From: RBG-16-57-9 sp964462185
GTDB taxonomy: Archaea; Thermoproteota; Bathyarchaeia; TCS64
DNA: 29,329 nucleotides
Assembly (NCBI GenBank): GCA_964462185.1
Contig: CAYWWV010000015.1
Coordinates: 1-29,329 of the forward strand
Reading direction: 5' to 3'
Made by a program: the position numbers and the translations under genes. The notes under the pieces are model-generated. The model did not search any database. It saw nothing but the letters and a program-made list of their open reading frames with translations, and was not told where the DNA came from. This document shows positions 8,690 to 15,612 of the stretch, one piece after another. Each line of letters starts with the position of its first letter. Position 1 is the stretch's first letter.

Positions 8690-9236
8690 CCTCCTCGAAG
8701 GCTTTCTTTACAAGTCCCACGTTCAACTCCCCCAGCTTTCCCTGGAACCTCTCGGCCACCACCTGGGTAAGGCTCTCCAGCTTCACCACCCCTGTGGCCC
8801 GCACTGTGGCTCCCAGCATGGCGGTGTTGGTGATGGGCCTCCCCAACACCTCCAGCGCCAGGTTGGTGGCGTCGATGGTCCAAGTCTCCACGCCCTCCAG
8901 CCCCAGTGTGGAGAGCACCTCCCCGGTGCTCTTATCGGTGTTCACCACCAGCTTAGTCTCCGGTTGAACCCCCTGGCTAACCTGGGGGCCCAGCAGGGTG
9001 GGGTCCAACACCACCACGCAGTCTGGCTCGTAGATTCCACTGTGCAGGTGGATCGTTTCGTCGCTGATGCGGGTGAAGGCCGTTATGGGGGCGCCGGCTC
9101 GCTCGGGGCCGAAGGCGGGGAAGCTCTGGATGTTTTTCTTCTCCAGTAGACCCGCCTGGGCCAGGAGGAGGCTTGCAGTCCAAGCCCCCTGCCCCCCTCG
9201 GCCGTGGAACCTGACCTCGTAGATTCCTTTGGTCAA
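8673..9236 (-). CDS. porG: pyruvate:ferredoxin oxidoreductase, gamma subunit
   Basis: PorG is the structural domain III subunit. Evidence: EVRFHGRGGQGAWTASLLLAQAG at the start, FPAFGPERAGAPITAF, LDPTLL, and NTAMLGATVRATGVV near residue 150. These are the hallmark segments of the family; length is 187. The start appears to be TTG at 9236. An in-frame TAG lies five codons upstream, no ATG fits, and GAGGT sits about 8 nt before the TTG. It is the first gene of porGDAB. pyrF ends 47 bp upstream on the same strand, so read-through is possible. Tandem repeats fill the spacer. Confidence 0.93.
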   Translation of the reverse strand: MTKGIYEVRFHGRGGQGAWTASLLLAQAGLLEKKNIQSFPAFGPERAGAPITAFTRISDETIHLHSGIYEPDCVVVLDPTLLGPQVSQGVQPETKLVVNTDKSTGEVLSTLGLEGVETWTIDATNLALEVLGRPITNTAMLGATVRATGVVKLESLTQVVAERFQGKLGELNVGLVKKAFEEVGKGE

Positions 9237-9283
9237 CTGATTAAACCTCTATTAACCTAAACGAGTCAACTATTAAACCTCTA
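9232..9283 (-). repeat. tandem 19/20-bp direct repeat in the porG leader
   Basis: On the plus strand GTCAACTGATTAAACCTCTA (9232-9251) is repeated as GTCAACTATTAAACCTCTA (9265-9283), differing by one base deletion. The copies start 33 bp apart, close to three helical turns. The copy nearer the gene contains the porG Shine-Dalgarno (GAGGT on the minus strand) and the TTG start. This is either a local duplication of the promoter/ribosome-binding region or a paired regulator site. Confidence 0.7.
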
Positions 9284-10159
9284 CTATGGCTTGGGGTGGA
9301 GGCGTCTCCGGGTCTCGTTTAGCTGGTCCCGCTTCCTCTTGGCGGCTTGGGCCGCGGCCTCTTGGAAGCGGTGGAAGCCCCACCCCAGGTCCTCGAAGGC
9401 GTAGTTGATGCTACGGCTGGAGGAGATTACCAACCGCTCCCCCTGGGAGTTGCTGCCGTATCGGAGGGCGGTCTCAGGGTCTCCGCCCTGGGGCCCCAGC
9501 CCGGGGGAAAGGATTAGAGGCTCCTCCCCCACCGCCTCACGCACCTCTAGGAGCTCCCTGGTGGCTGTGCAACCCACCACGAAGCCGTTGGCGCCGTGGC
9601 TGGCTGCGTCCCTGGCCAGCCGTAGGTAGAATGGCTCTCCCTCCATCAAGCGGCTCTGGTAGTCGTGTGCCCCTGGGTTGCTCATCCTGCATAGGGCGAA
9701 TATGCCGCGCCCCTTCTCACACCACTTGTAGAGGGCGTCCACCCCGTTCTCGTAGCCTGGGAAGGGGCTGAAGGTTACGGCGTCGAACCCCAACTGGTCC
9801 AGCCAGTAGAGAGCTGCCTCCATGGTGGTGCCTATGTCGCTGAGCTTGGCATCTAGCAGGGCCAGGCAGCCAGCCTCGTGGATGGCCTCCACCACCTCTC
9901 TAAGGTCCTCAAGGCCTAGGACGTATAGGAGGAACTGGGCGTTGGGCTTCACCAGCGCGGTGTAGGGGCCCGCTGCCTCGATGATGCCGAGGGAAAACTC
10001 CTTCACAGCTTGGGCTAGTCCCAGTCTGTCCACGTATTCCTGGGGGATCACATATTTGTCTCTCATCCCCGCGACTGCGGGGTCCACCCCCACGCAGAGC
10101 ATGGTCTCCTTCTCCCGGCTGAGCTCCAGGTATCGTTCAACGAATTCTACGCCTTTCAT
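9284..10159 (-). CDS. pyrF: orotidine 5'-phosphate decarboxylase, type 2
   Basis: The enzyme converts OMP to UMP, the last step of pyrimidine synthesis. Catalytic segment LLDAKLSDIGTT carries the Asp-x-Lys-x-x-Asp triad. LCVGVDP near the N-terminus binds the nucleotide, and LSPGLGPQGGD is the phosphate loop, which fits the type 2 form found mostly in bacteria (about 270-290 residues) rather than the roughly 210-residue archaeal type. I placed the start at ATG 10159 (MKGVEFVERYL), giving 291 residues. The frame extends further upstream, but that part is a low-complexity antisense of the divergent gene. TTTAAAGG lies about 31 nt upstream. Confidence 0.92.
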   Translation of the reverse strand: MKGVEFVERYLELSREKETMLCVGVDPAVAGMRDKYVIPQEYVDRLGLAQAVKEFSLGIIEAAGPYTALVKPNAQFLLYVLGLEDLREVVEAIHEAGCLALLDAKLSDIGTTMEAALYWLDQLGFDAVTFSPFPGYENGVDALYKWCEKGRGIFALCRMSNPGAHDYQSRLMEGEPFYLRLARDAASHGANGFVVGCTATRELLEVREAVGEEPLILSPGLGPQGGDPETALRYGSNSQGERLVISSSRSINYAFEDLGWGFHRFQEAAAQAAKRKRDQLNETRRRLHPKP

Positions 10160-10184
10160 CACACCTAGGTAGACACCAGTTACG

Positions 10185-10194
10185 CCTTTAAACC
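10185..10194. promoter_or_regulatory. palindromic TATA box shared by pyrF and the 10224 gene
   Basis: CCTTTAAACC lies 31 nt from the pyrF ATG and 34 nt from the ATG at 10224 on the other strand. Its core TTTAAA is self-complementary, so it could direct transcription both ways in the 64-bp divergent spacer. Confidence 0.5.
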
Positions 10195-10223
10195 CCGTGG
10201 CCCAAATAGAGTAGGGGGGTTGT

Positions 10224-10775
10224 ATGAGCAGCGAGGAGGAGTCCAAGCACCTGCTCAGGGCTCTGGAGACCCTGAGAGGTAGGCTCGCGGAGGCTGAGGC
10301 GGAGGTGGAGGACCTTAGGAGGGCTGTGGAGAGGGTGGAGGGGCTCATCGTCTCCACGGGTTTCAAGACCTTTACGGCTGAGGGGTCCAAGCCTGTGCAG
10401 GTCCAAGCCCAGCCCCAGGAAGGTGTTACTCTGCTAACCAGTCGAGACGGGGTGACACTGGGGAGCCTAAGGGTGGAGGGAGAGGACCTGGTTTACGAGC
10501 CGCCCCCTGGTTTGGAGTTCTCCGTTGAGACGCCGCCCTTCAAAACCTTTCTGCTGGAAAGGGTGTTGGAAAATATGAGGCAGGCGGATGAGGAGAGGAT
10601 GAAGGCGGGGGAGCTGGACCCAGACCGGGTGCTCTCCTACCAGGTGGTGGAGGAGGGCGGGGTGCTGAAGGGTTTAAGAGTGTCCAACTATGGGGGGGAG
10701 AGGCGTATGCGAGAGATAACCAGCAGCCTCCGATGGACGCTGGACAAGATGTATGATAAAACCAGGAAGGGCTAA
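10224..10775 (+). CDS. conserved-looking hypothetical protein with N-terminal coiled coil
   Basis: I do not recognise this 183-residue protein. Residues about 5-47 form an Arg/Glu/Leu-rich heptad pattern (LLRALETLRGRLAEAEAEVE), a probable coiled coil. Residues 60-105 look like beta strands (GVTLLTSRDGVTLGSLRVEG). The C-terminal half, ending in MREITSSLRWTLDKMYDKTRKG, is charged and helical. No signal peptide or membrane segment is seen, so it should be cytosolic. The ATG at 10224 follows GGGGGG a few bases upstream. The strong codon-position GC pattern supports a real gene. It is divergent from pyrF and followed 31 bp later by another small gene. Confidence 0.75.
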   Translation: MSSEEESKHLLRALETLRGRLAEAEAEVEDLRRAVERVEGLIVSTGFKTFTAEGSKPVQVQAQPQEGVTLLTSRDGVTLGSLRVEGEDLVYEPPPGLEFSVETPPFKTFLLERVLENMRQADEERMKAGELDPDRVLSYQVVEEGGVLKGLRVSNYGGERRMREITSSLRWTLDKMYDKTRKG

Positions 10776-10806
10776 GTTTTAAGCGGGGTTTAACCCTCTT
10801 CCAACC

Positions 10807-11019
10807 ATGGATGAGGGCTACGAGGAAAACCCTCTCTGGCACATACTGGTGGACACAGCTAAGGCGCTTCCCCTATACTATGCCCACCTGGCCTATACCA
10901 GGGACAGCCTGTTTCCCGAGGAAGAACTGGACGCCCAAAAGCTAAGCCTCAAACTGGATATACCCCTGGGGGAGGCGTTAGTCATACTCTGGGAGCTTTC
11001 ACGCCAGCGGGAAGACTAG
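10807..11019 (+). CDS. small hypothetical protein (70 aa)
   Basis: Unrecognised acidic 70-residue protein starting at ATG 10807. GTTTTAAGCGGGG, 25-30 nt upstream, can serve as its TATA box. Residues 35-65 (FPEEELDAQKLSLKLDIPLGEA) are predicted mostly helical and recall the helix-turn-helix half of a winged helix, but this is too short to call. It follows the 10224 gene by 31 bp, and its TAG overlaps the stop of the convergent rpo5 gene by the bases CTA. Confidence 0.6.
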   Translation: MDEGYEENPLWHILVDTAKALPLYYAHLAYTRDSLFPEEELDAQKLSLKLDIPLGEALVILWELSRQRED

Positions 11020-11564
11020 ACCACGTAGCGGTAGCTGTAGGCCACCCCAGCTGTCTGGCTCTTCTGGGTTATCTTGACCACATCCCCGGGTTTGGCCCCA
11101 ATGATTATGGCTATGGGGTCGTCCTTCTTCAACCAAGGGAAGTGGTAGAGGGGGGCGTGGTACTTCTCCCGAAGCGACTGTTTCTCCTCCTCGTCAACTA
11201 TCTCGTGGAGGGGGATCAACTCGTGTTGGAATATATCGAAGACAGGGGTGGTGGGGGGGATGAGCTCCACCTTCATCTCCTCAGCGTTGCTCCGAGCACT
11301 ATAGGTGTATTTGCCGTCGCCTACGATGATCCCGCCGTCGAAACCTCCCGCACTCACCGCGTCCCTTAGGTCACGGACATAGGAGATGCCTATGGTCTTC
11401 AAGCCCAGCAATATGTGCATGAGGTACCTCTTATCGCCACGCCGGAGGTGGAGAACCACCCTGTCCTCCTCCCTCGACTCCTCCTCCACCTCCATGCCCC
11501 TATACTTGATGATGAGGGCAGCCCTCTTCTCCTCCAACGTCTTAGCCGACTCCAGTGAAACCAT
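11016..11564 (-). CDS. rpo5: DNA-directed RNA polymerase subunit Rpo5 (RpoH/Rpb5) with long N-terminal extension
   Basis: Residues about 112-182 are canonical archaeal Rpo5: HELIPLHEIVDEEEKQSL, then KKDDPIAIIIGAKPGDVVKI and SQTAGVAYSYRYVV at the very C-terminus. This assembly domain sits in the polymerase lower jaw. Most archaeal Rpo5 proteins I know are only 75-85 residues and consist of this domain. Here about 110 residues precede it, with VVLHLRRGDKRYLMHIL, FDGGIIVGDG and ELIPPTTPVFDIFQHEL. The order and spacing resemble the N-terminal jaw domain of eukaryotic Rpb5, which has FQTGIFVYQN followed by SIPPATIETF. The ATG overlaps the rpo12 stop by one base (TAATG), so the two are translationally coupled. 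Confidence 0.9.
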   Translation of the reverse strand: MVSLESAKTLEEKRAALIIKYRGMEVEEESREEDRVVLHLRRGDKRYLMHILLGLKTIGISYVRDLRDAVSAGGFDGGIIVGDGKYTYSARSNAEEMKVELIPPTTPVFDIFQHELIPLHEIVDEEEKQSLREKYHAPLYHFPWLKKDDPIAIIIGAKPGDVVKITQKSQTAGVAYSYRYVV

Positions 11565-11746
11565 TACCTCGCCTTCACCCTCTTCACTATGGGAGAACGA
11601 GTCTTTCTGAAAATCCTATACCCACAGTAGGGGCAGCGGAAGCTGATGTATCGCTGCAGCTCGTTATAGTCCACCCTCTTCTTGCAGCGCAGACACTCGT
11701 ATACGGGCCCCACGCCAGTCGTGGGTTTAGACTCGCTTGCAGACAT
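11564..11746 (-). CDS. rpo12: DNA-directed RNA polymerase subunit Rpo12 (RpoP)
   Basis: Rpo12 is a small zinc-ribbon subunit that bridges Rpo3 and the large subunits. YECLRCKKRVDY and RCPYCGYRIFRKTR carry the two CxxC zinc pairs (about residues 18-21 and 38-41), and the protein ends in the basic RSPIVKRVKAR typical of Rpo12/Rpb12. I chose ATG 11746 (60 aa) because AGGT precedes it and TTTAAAAG lies about 32 nt upstream. An in-frame ATG at 11767 would add seven residues. The family core is about 45-50 residues. Read with rpo5 from one transcript. Confidence 0.93.
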   Translation of the reverse strand: MSASESKPTTGVGPVYECLRCKKRVDYNELQRYISFRCPYCGYRIFRKTRSPIVKRVKAR

Positions 11747-11787
11747 GACAGACCTATGATTACTCATAGCCCTCTCTTTTAAAGTTA

Positions 11788-13359
11788 CTATTTCTTGGGG
11801 GTCAAAGGCTGGGCGCAGACCATGCGCCTCCCCAATAGCCCGGTAACCCTCACCTGTACAAGAGCCCCCTCCCTCAGAGCCCCCCCAACGAGGACTACTG
11901 GGCCATGTTTCAAGGGGTAGGCCACCCACCTCTCCGGGTCTCCCCTATACCTCTCAGCTGCCACCACCCAAATCCTCTGCCCCACCAACCCCCTCCTCGC
12001 CTCCCTGTTGATCCTCTCAGCTGCTTGGGCTATGGCCTTGCTGTCCTCGTCTCGGGTTGAGGGGGGCCCTGAGGGCTGCCCGCTGAAGGCGGATGCAGGC
12101 AGGCTTTGGAAGCGGTAGAGGATGACTCTCTCGGCGCCTGCGTGGGCCGACTTCTCGATGGCCTCCTCGGTTTTTCTACTGGTTTCCCGGGTTTGCCCGG
12201 GTAGGCCGTGGATGACGTAGACGTAGGGCCTCAGCCCGGCTGCCTTGAGGAGCCTTACGGCTTGCAGGGCCTCCTCAGGGGTGTTGGGCCTGCCTATGGC
12301 TCTGCTGTGGTGGGGGCAGCCCGTCTCCAGTCCGATGCTCACAGGGGTCCCCGCCAGGTATTTGCCCAGCAGCTCCGCGGCCCTGGGGGTCACCAGGCTG
12401 GGTTTAAGGTTCTCCACCATAACCGAGGCCTCCCCGGCCTCCACCCTGGGCAGGGATGTGAGGGAGGATAAGAGTTCTTCGAGGGCCTGGTAGTTGGGCT
12501 CGGGGCTCCGGGGGTCGGTGAGGGGGTGGGGGTGCACCAGCCTCTCCCGCATGTAATCCAGGAAGCCGGGGGCGCTTAAAACCAGCCTCCTCACCCCCAG
12601 CCCCAATAGTTCCTCGGCCTCCCCCACCACCAGCTCAACACCCCTACTCCTGGGGGGGCCGTGGAGGCTGGGAACGCTGCAGTACCCGCAACCCGGGGGG
12701 ATGCCCCTGGGACACGTGTACCGCTCCTCCAGCCTCCCCCGGGTGCACCTCTCACACCCCTCACAACCACGTGGATCCAAGCGGGCTCTGTGGTAGTTGC
12801 TGCACCCCCGAACCACCTCCACGTAGACCCTTGCACTGCGGTAAAGGGGATACTGGGTGACGGCCTTTGTTGAGGGGGGGTACTCGCTGAAAACGGTTGG
12901 GGGCTGAACGGGGCGGAGGGGGTTAAGCCTCACCTCGCCCTCCTCCCAGTACGCAGCGCCTCTAACCCCTGTGGGGTCGAGTCCTGAGTCCACCAACTCG
13001 GACAGGGCGTACTCCCCCTCCCCCACCACCGCCACATCCACACCTGTTTTCCGCAGCGCCCCCCAAGGGTCGGAGGCTGCCGGGCCCCCCAGGACGGCTG
13101 GGCCCCCCTGCTCCCTCTTCCACCGTTTGACAACCCTGGCCGCCGTGGGGAGGTCGCCTGACATGGCGCTCACCAGGAGGAGGTCGAAGCCCTGGGGGTG
13201 TGGCTCCTCCAGGTACCTTGAGGCCGGTTGAAGGAGGTATTCGACCCCCAGCGCCTCCAGGACCCCTGCCAGGGTGCGGGGACCAGCGCCTATGACGTCC
13301 AGGGTGGACAGCCTTCTCCCCCTTCCATGGGCCAGGGCGTCCACGATGAGGGCCTTCAC
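11788..13359 (-). CDS. radical SAM protein with C-terminal TRAM domain (COG1031-like)
   Basis: The N-terminal 150 residues resemble a cobalamin-binding-type Rossmann fold (LDVIGAGPRTLAGVLEALG, DLLLVSAMSGD, AVVGEGEYAL). The radical-SAM segment is CPRGIPPGCGYC (Cys216, Cys224, Cys227). This is C-x7-C-x2-C rather than the usual C-x3-C-x2-C, as I recall for COG1031 archaeal proteins. Four more cysteines precede it: Cys186 and the run CEGCERC (199-205), enough for an auxiliary cluster. The barrel continues through SIGLETG and YVYVIHGLPGQT. Residues about 460-523 form a TRAM-like RNA-binding domain (QRIWVVAAERY to LGRRMVCAQP). The start is GTG 13359, 28 nt after a TATA-like box. The reaction is unknown; RNA modification is plausible from the TRAM domain. 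Confidence 0.82.
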   Translation of the reverse strand: MKALIVDALAHGRGRRLSTLDVIGAGPRTLAGVLEALGVEYLLQPASRYLEEPHPQGFDLLLVSAMSGDLPTAARVVKRWKREQGGPAVLGGPAASDPWGALRKTGVDVAVVGEGEYALSELVDSGLDPTGVRGAAYWEEGEVRLNPLRPVQPPTVFSEYPPSTKAVTQYPLYRSARVYVEVVRGCSNYHRARLDPRGCEGCERCTRGRLEERYTCPRGIPPGCGYCSVPSLHGPPRSRGVELVVGEAEELLGLGVRRLVLSAPGFLDYMRERLVHPHPLTDPRSPEPNYQALEELLSSLTSLPRVEAGEASVMVENLKPSLVTPRAAELLGKYLAGTPVSIGLETGCPHHSRAIGRPNTPEEALQAVRLLKAAGLRPYVYVIHGLPGQTRETSRKTEEAIEKSAHAGAERVILYRFQSLPASAFSGQPSGPPSTRDEDSKAIAQAAERINREARRGLVGQRIWVVAAERYRGDPERWVAYPLKHGPVVLVGGALREGALVQVRVTGLLGRRMVCAQPLTPKK

Positions 13360-13381
13360 GCGCTGGTATCGGGGGTGGCCC

Positions 13382-13417
13382 GGCTTAAACCTTGGGGGTG
13401 GGAACCCTCATAAGCGG
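13382..13417. promoter_or_regulatory. divergent promoter region: radical SAM (-) and GPT-like gene (+)
   Basis: On the minus strand GGTTTAAGCC (13382-13391) is centred 28 nt from the GTG at 13359. On the plus strand TCATAAGCGG (13408-13417) is centred about 25 nt from the ATG at 13437. Both spacings imply leaderless mRNAs and support the two chosen starts. Confidence 0.5.
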
Positions 13418-13436
13418 GGTGGCTCCTCCTTCATCC

Positions 13437-14468
13437 ATGGGTATCCCGCACGCCACCCTGGTGGGGGCTTGCGCCCTCAGCTTCGCCGTCACGTATCTGA
13501 GTGTGCCCTGGTTCAACAGGTTTATGTTGGATGTGGGTATCGCCGGGGTGGACATCATGAAGCCTGGTAGGCCCCGGGTGGCCGACATGGGGGGCCCAGG
13601 GGTGGTGATGGGCTTCCTCCTGGGGGTCTTCTACTACATCGCCGTGGAGATATTCATACCTCCACGCCTCACGGGGCTGGTCTACATCCTGGCCGCCCTA
13701 TGCAGCGTCCTAGTCATAACCCTCATAGGGGTCTTCGAGACCCTCACCAGCCTCATGGGGGACCGGGAGGGCGAGGGGGAGTTCGAGCAGTACAAGCGCA
13801 GGGGGATAGCGCGGTGGCTCTACTTCTTCATACCCCTCCCCGCCGCCGTGCCCCTCTTGGCGGTGAACGCCGGGGTGAGCACCATGGTTCTCCCAGTGGT
13901 GGGCCGGGTGGATGTGGGGTTGTTATACCCCTTGGTGCTGGTTCCTCTGGCGGTGCTCTGCTGCAGCAACGCCACCAACTTCCTGGCGGGCTTCAACGGG
14001 TTGGAGGCGGGGATGGGGGCCGTCCTCCACGCCTCCATAGGCTTATACGCCCTCCAGCAGGGGAGGACCAACGCCGCCATGCTGGCCCTCTGCTTCGCGG
14101 CCTCCCTCCTGGCCTTCCTCAAGTACAACTGGTACCCGGCCAGCGTCTTCCCCGGCGACCTAAACTACACCATCGGGGCTGTCTACGCCAGCGTCACCAT
14201 CATAGGCAACGTGGAGAAGTTCGCCATCCTCTGCTTCACCCCCTACATCGTGGAGGCCTTCCTGAAGGCTGCCTCGGGGTTTGAGGCGGAGAGCTTCGGG
14301 GTGCTCCGGGAGGATGGGGTGGTGAAGCCGCGGAGCCCCCGGATACGGGGGTTGACCCACCTGGTTATGAGGCTGGGCGACTTCACCGAGCCCCAGGTCT
14401 CGGCCATCCTCATCCTCCTGCAGATGGTGGTCTCCGCCCTCAGCTTCATTCTGGCGCCCAGGCTATAG
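13437..14468 (+). CDS. GPT/Alg7-type polyprenyl-phosphate sugar-1-phosphate transferase homologue
   Basis: Family members start N-glycan or cell-surface glycan assembly by transferring HexNAc-1-phosphate from UDP-HexNAc to dolichyl phosphate in the membrane. The protein is polytopic (about 9-10 hydrophobic segments, 343 aa). Conserved pieces are KPGRPRVADMGGPG after the first helix, CSNATNFLAGFNGLEAG (178-192; NxxNxxxGxNG) and FPGDLNYTIGA with Asp241. An odd point: where the family has GFxDDLxxL, this protein reads GVFETLTSL, so Glu101-Thr102 replace the catalytic Asp-Asp pair. The loop after it (GDREGEGEFEQYKRRG) is also unusual. ATG 13437 is preferred over the upstream GTG by promoter spacing. 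The enzyme may be altered or may use Glu. Confidence 0.82.
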   Translation: MGIPHATLVGACALSFAVTYLSVPWFNRFMLDVGIAGVDIMKPGRPRVADMGGPGVVMGFLLGVFYYIAVEIFIPPRLTGLVYILAALCSVLVITLIGVFETLTSLMGDREGEGEFEQYKRRGIARWLYFFIPLPAAVPLLAVNAGVSTMVLPVVGRVDVGLLYPLVLVPLAVLCCSNATNFLAGFNGLEAGMGAVLHASIGLYALQQGRTNAAMLALCFAASLLAFLKYNWYPASVFPGDLNYTIGAVYASVTIIGNVEKFAILCFTPYIVEAFLKAASGFEAESFGVLREDGVVKPRSPRIRGLTHLVMRLGDFTEPQVSAILILLQMVVSALSFILAPRL

Positions 14469-14513
14469 GGGGGACCGCTGAGCTTAAATCGCGGGGTCGG
14501 GGCATGAATATCC

Positions 14514-14816
14514 ATGGGGCTTAGGGGTGTGGAGAGGGAGCAGCTCCTGGTTTTGGGGGCGGCCTTCCTCCTGTTGGGGGGTGTGTTCGCGGCCTCAGCG
14601 CTCCAGTATTTGAACCCCCCCGTCAAGGTCTTGGAGGCCAAGGTATTCGACGTCTACGTCCAGGGCGGCAAGACCTTCATATTGACCTATGGGAAGGGGA
14701 AGCTCAAGCTCAACGGGGTATACGAGTTGGAGGTTAACGCCACCTATCGGATAACCTACCAGAGCACCAAGCGGGACCTGGCCACCCGGGTCATAAGCAT
14801 AGAGAAGATCGGTTGA
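14514..14816 (+). CDS. small membrane-anchored protein with extracytoplasmic beta domain
   Basis: Unrecognised 100-residue protein. Residues about 9-31 form one hydrophobic helix (QLLVLGAAFLLLGGVFAASA) after a charged N-terminus, consistent with a signal anchor. Residues 36-100 alternate in a beta-strand pattern (VKVLEAKVFDVYVQGGKTFILTY), like a small OB- or sandwich-type domain outside the membrane. ATG 14514 follows CTTAAATCGC by about 30 nt. It sits between the GPT homologue and tatD; its TGA is 5 bp before the tatD ATG, so the two are probably co-transcribed. The surface location beside a glycan-assembly gene may be relevant, but no function can be assigned. Confidence 0.7.
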   Translation: MGLRGVEREQLLVLGAAFLLLGGVFAASALQYLNPPVKVLEAKVFDVYVQGGKTFILTYGKGKLKLNGVYELEVNATYRITYQSTKRDLATRVISIEKIG

Positions 14817-14821
14817 GCCCC

Positions 14822-15580
14822 ATGGCCCCCAGGCTTGTAGACACCCACGCCCACATGGAGGCCTTCCCCCGGGTTTCGGAGGTCTTGGAGGAGGCGCGGG
14901 GGGTGGGGGTGGACAGGGTTGTGTGTGTTGGGGGCGACCTGGAGTCCAGCCGGGTAGCCCTGGAGCTGGCGAGCCTCCACGGGGGGCTCTACCCCGCCAT
15001 AGGGCTCCACCCCAGCCGGATACGCGAGGCGGACCTGGGGGAGGTGGTGGAGTTCATAGCCACCCATCTGGGGGGCTGCGTGGCCTTGGGGGAGGTGGGG
15101 CTGGACTACAGCTACGATTTTGCCAGGAGCCAGGCTGTGAGGGCTCAGATGAGGGAGGCCCTGGGGGTTCTCCTGGGGTTGGCGGCGGAGGCCGGGGTGC
15201 CCGCCTCCATCCACAGCCGAAACGCCTATGGGGATGCTTTGGAGGCTGCGGGGCGGGCGGGGGTGGAGGCCGTCTTCCACTGGTTTGACGGCCCCCTCTG
15301 GGCCTTGGAGGCGCTCCTGGACCAGGGCTTCTACGTCTCCGCCTCCCCCGCCGTCGAGTACGGGAGGGCCATGAGGGCCAACGTGGAGAGGGCTCCCCTT
15401 GAGAGGCTGCTCCTGGAGACCGACAGCCCGGTGGCCCTGCGGGGGCTGGGCCGCACCTCCACCCCGGCGGACCTCCCCAGGGTGGCGGCGGAGGTGGCCA
15501 GGGTTAAGGGCTTGGAGGTGGAGGAGGTTGCCAGGGTCACCACGAGGAACGCCGAGAGGCTCTTTGGGCTGGCGGGGTAA
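14822..15580 (+). CDS. TatD-family metal-dependent hydrolase/DNase
   Basis: TatD proteins are TIM-barrel metalloenzymes with 3'-exonuclease or DNase activity. Metal and catalytic motifs are complete: LVDTHAHME (HxH), IGLHPS, LGEVGLDYSYDF (Glu), IHSRNAYGDAL (His), FHWFDGP (His) and LLETDSPVAL (Asp). At 252 residues it has normal length. I take ATG 14822 as start. An in-frame TTG at 14813, overlapping the previous gene's stop, would add three residues. The short gap to the membrane-protein gene suggests an operon. Substrate specificity is not predictable. Confidence 0.9.
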   Translation: MAPRLVDTHAHMEAFPRVSEVLEEARGVGVDRVVCVGGDLESSRVALELASLHGGLYPAIGLHPSRIREADLGEVVEFIATHLGGCVALGEVGLDYSYDFARSQAVRAQMREALGVLLGLAAEAGVPASIHSRNAYGDALEAAGRAGVEAVFHWFDGPLWALEALLDQGFYVSASPAVEYGRAMRANVERAPLERLLLETDSPVALRGLGRTSTPADLPRVAAEVARVKGLEVEEVARVTTRNAERLFGLAG

Positions 15581-15612
15581 GGGTTTTAGAGGCCTCCGGC
15601 GTAGGTGGGGGT

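Noticed and set aside
10160..10390. N-terminal extension of PyrF by 77 residues
   Set aside because: Ser/Leu-rich low-complexity sequence that mirrors the divergent gene; the family starts at MKGVEF and the promoter lies inside the extension.
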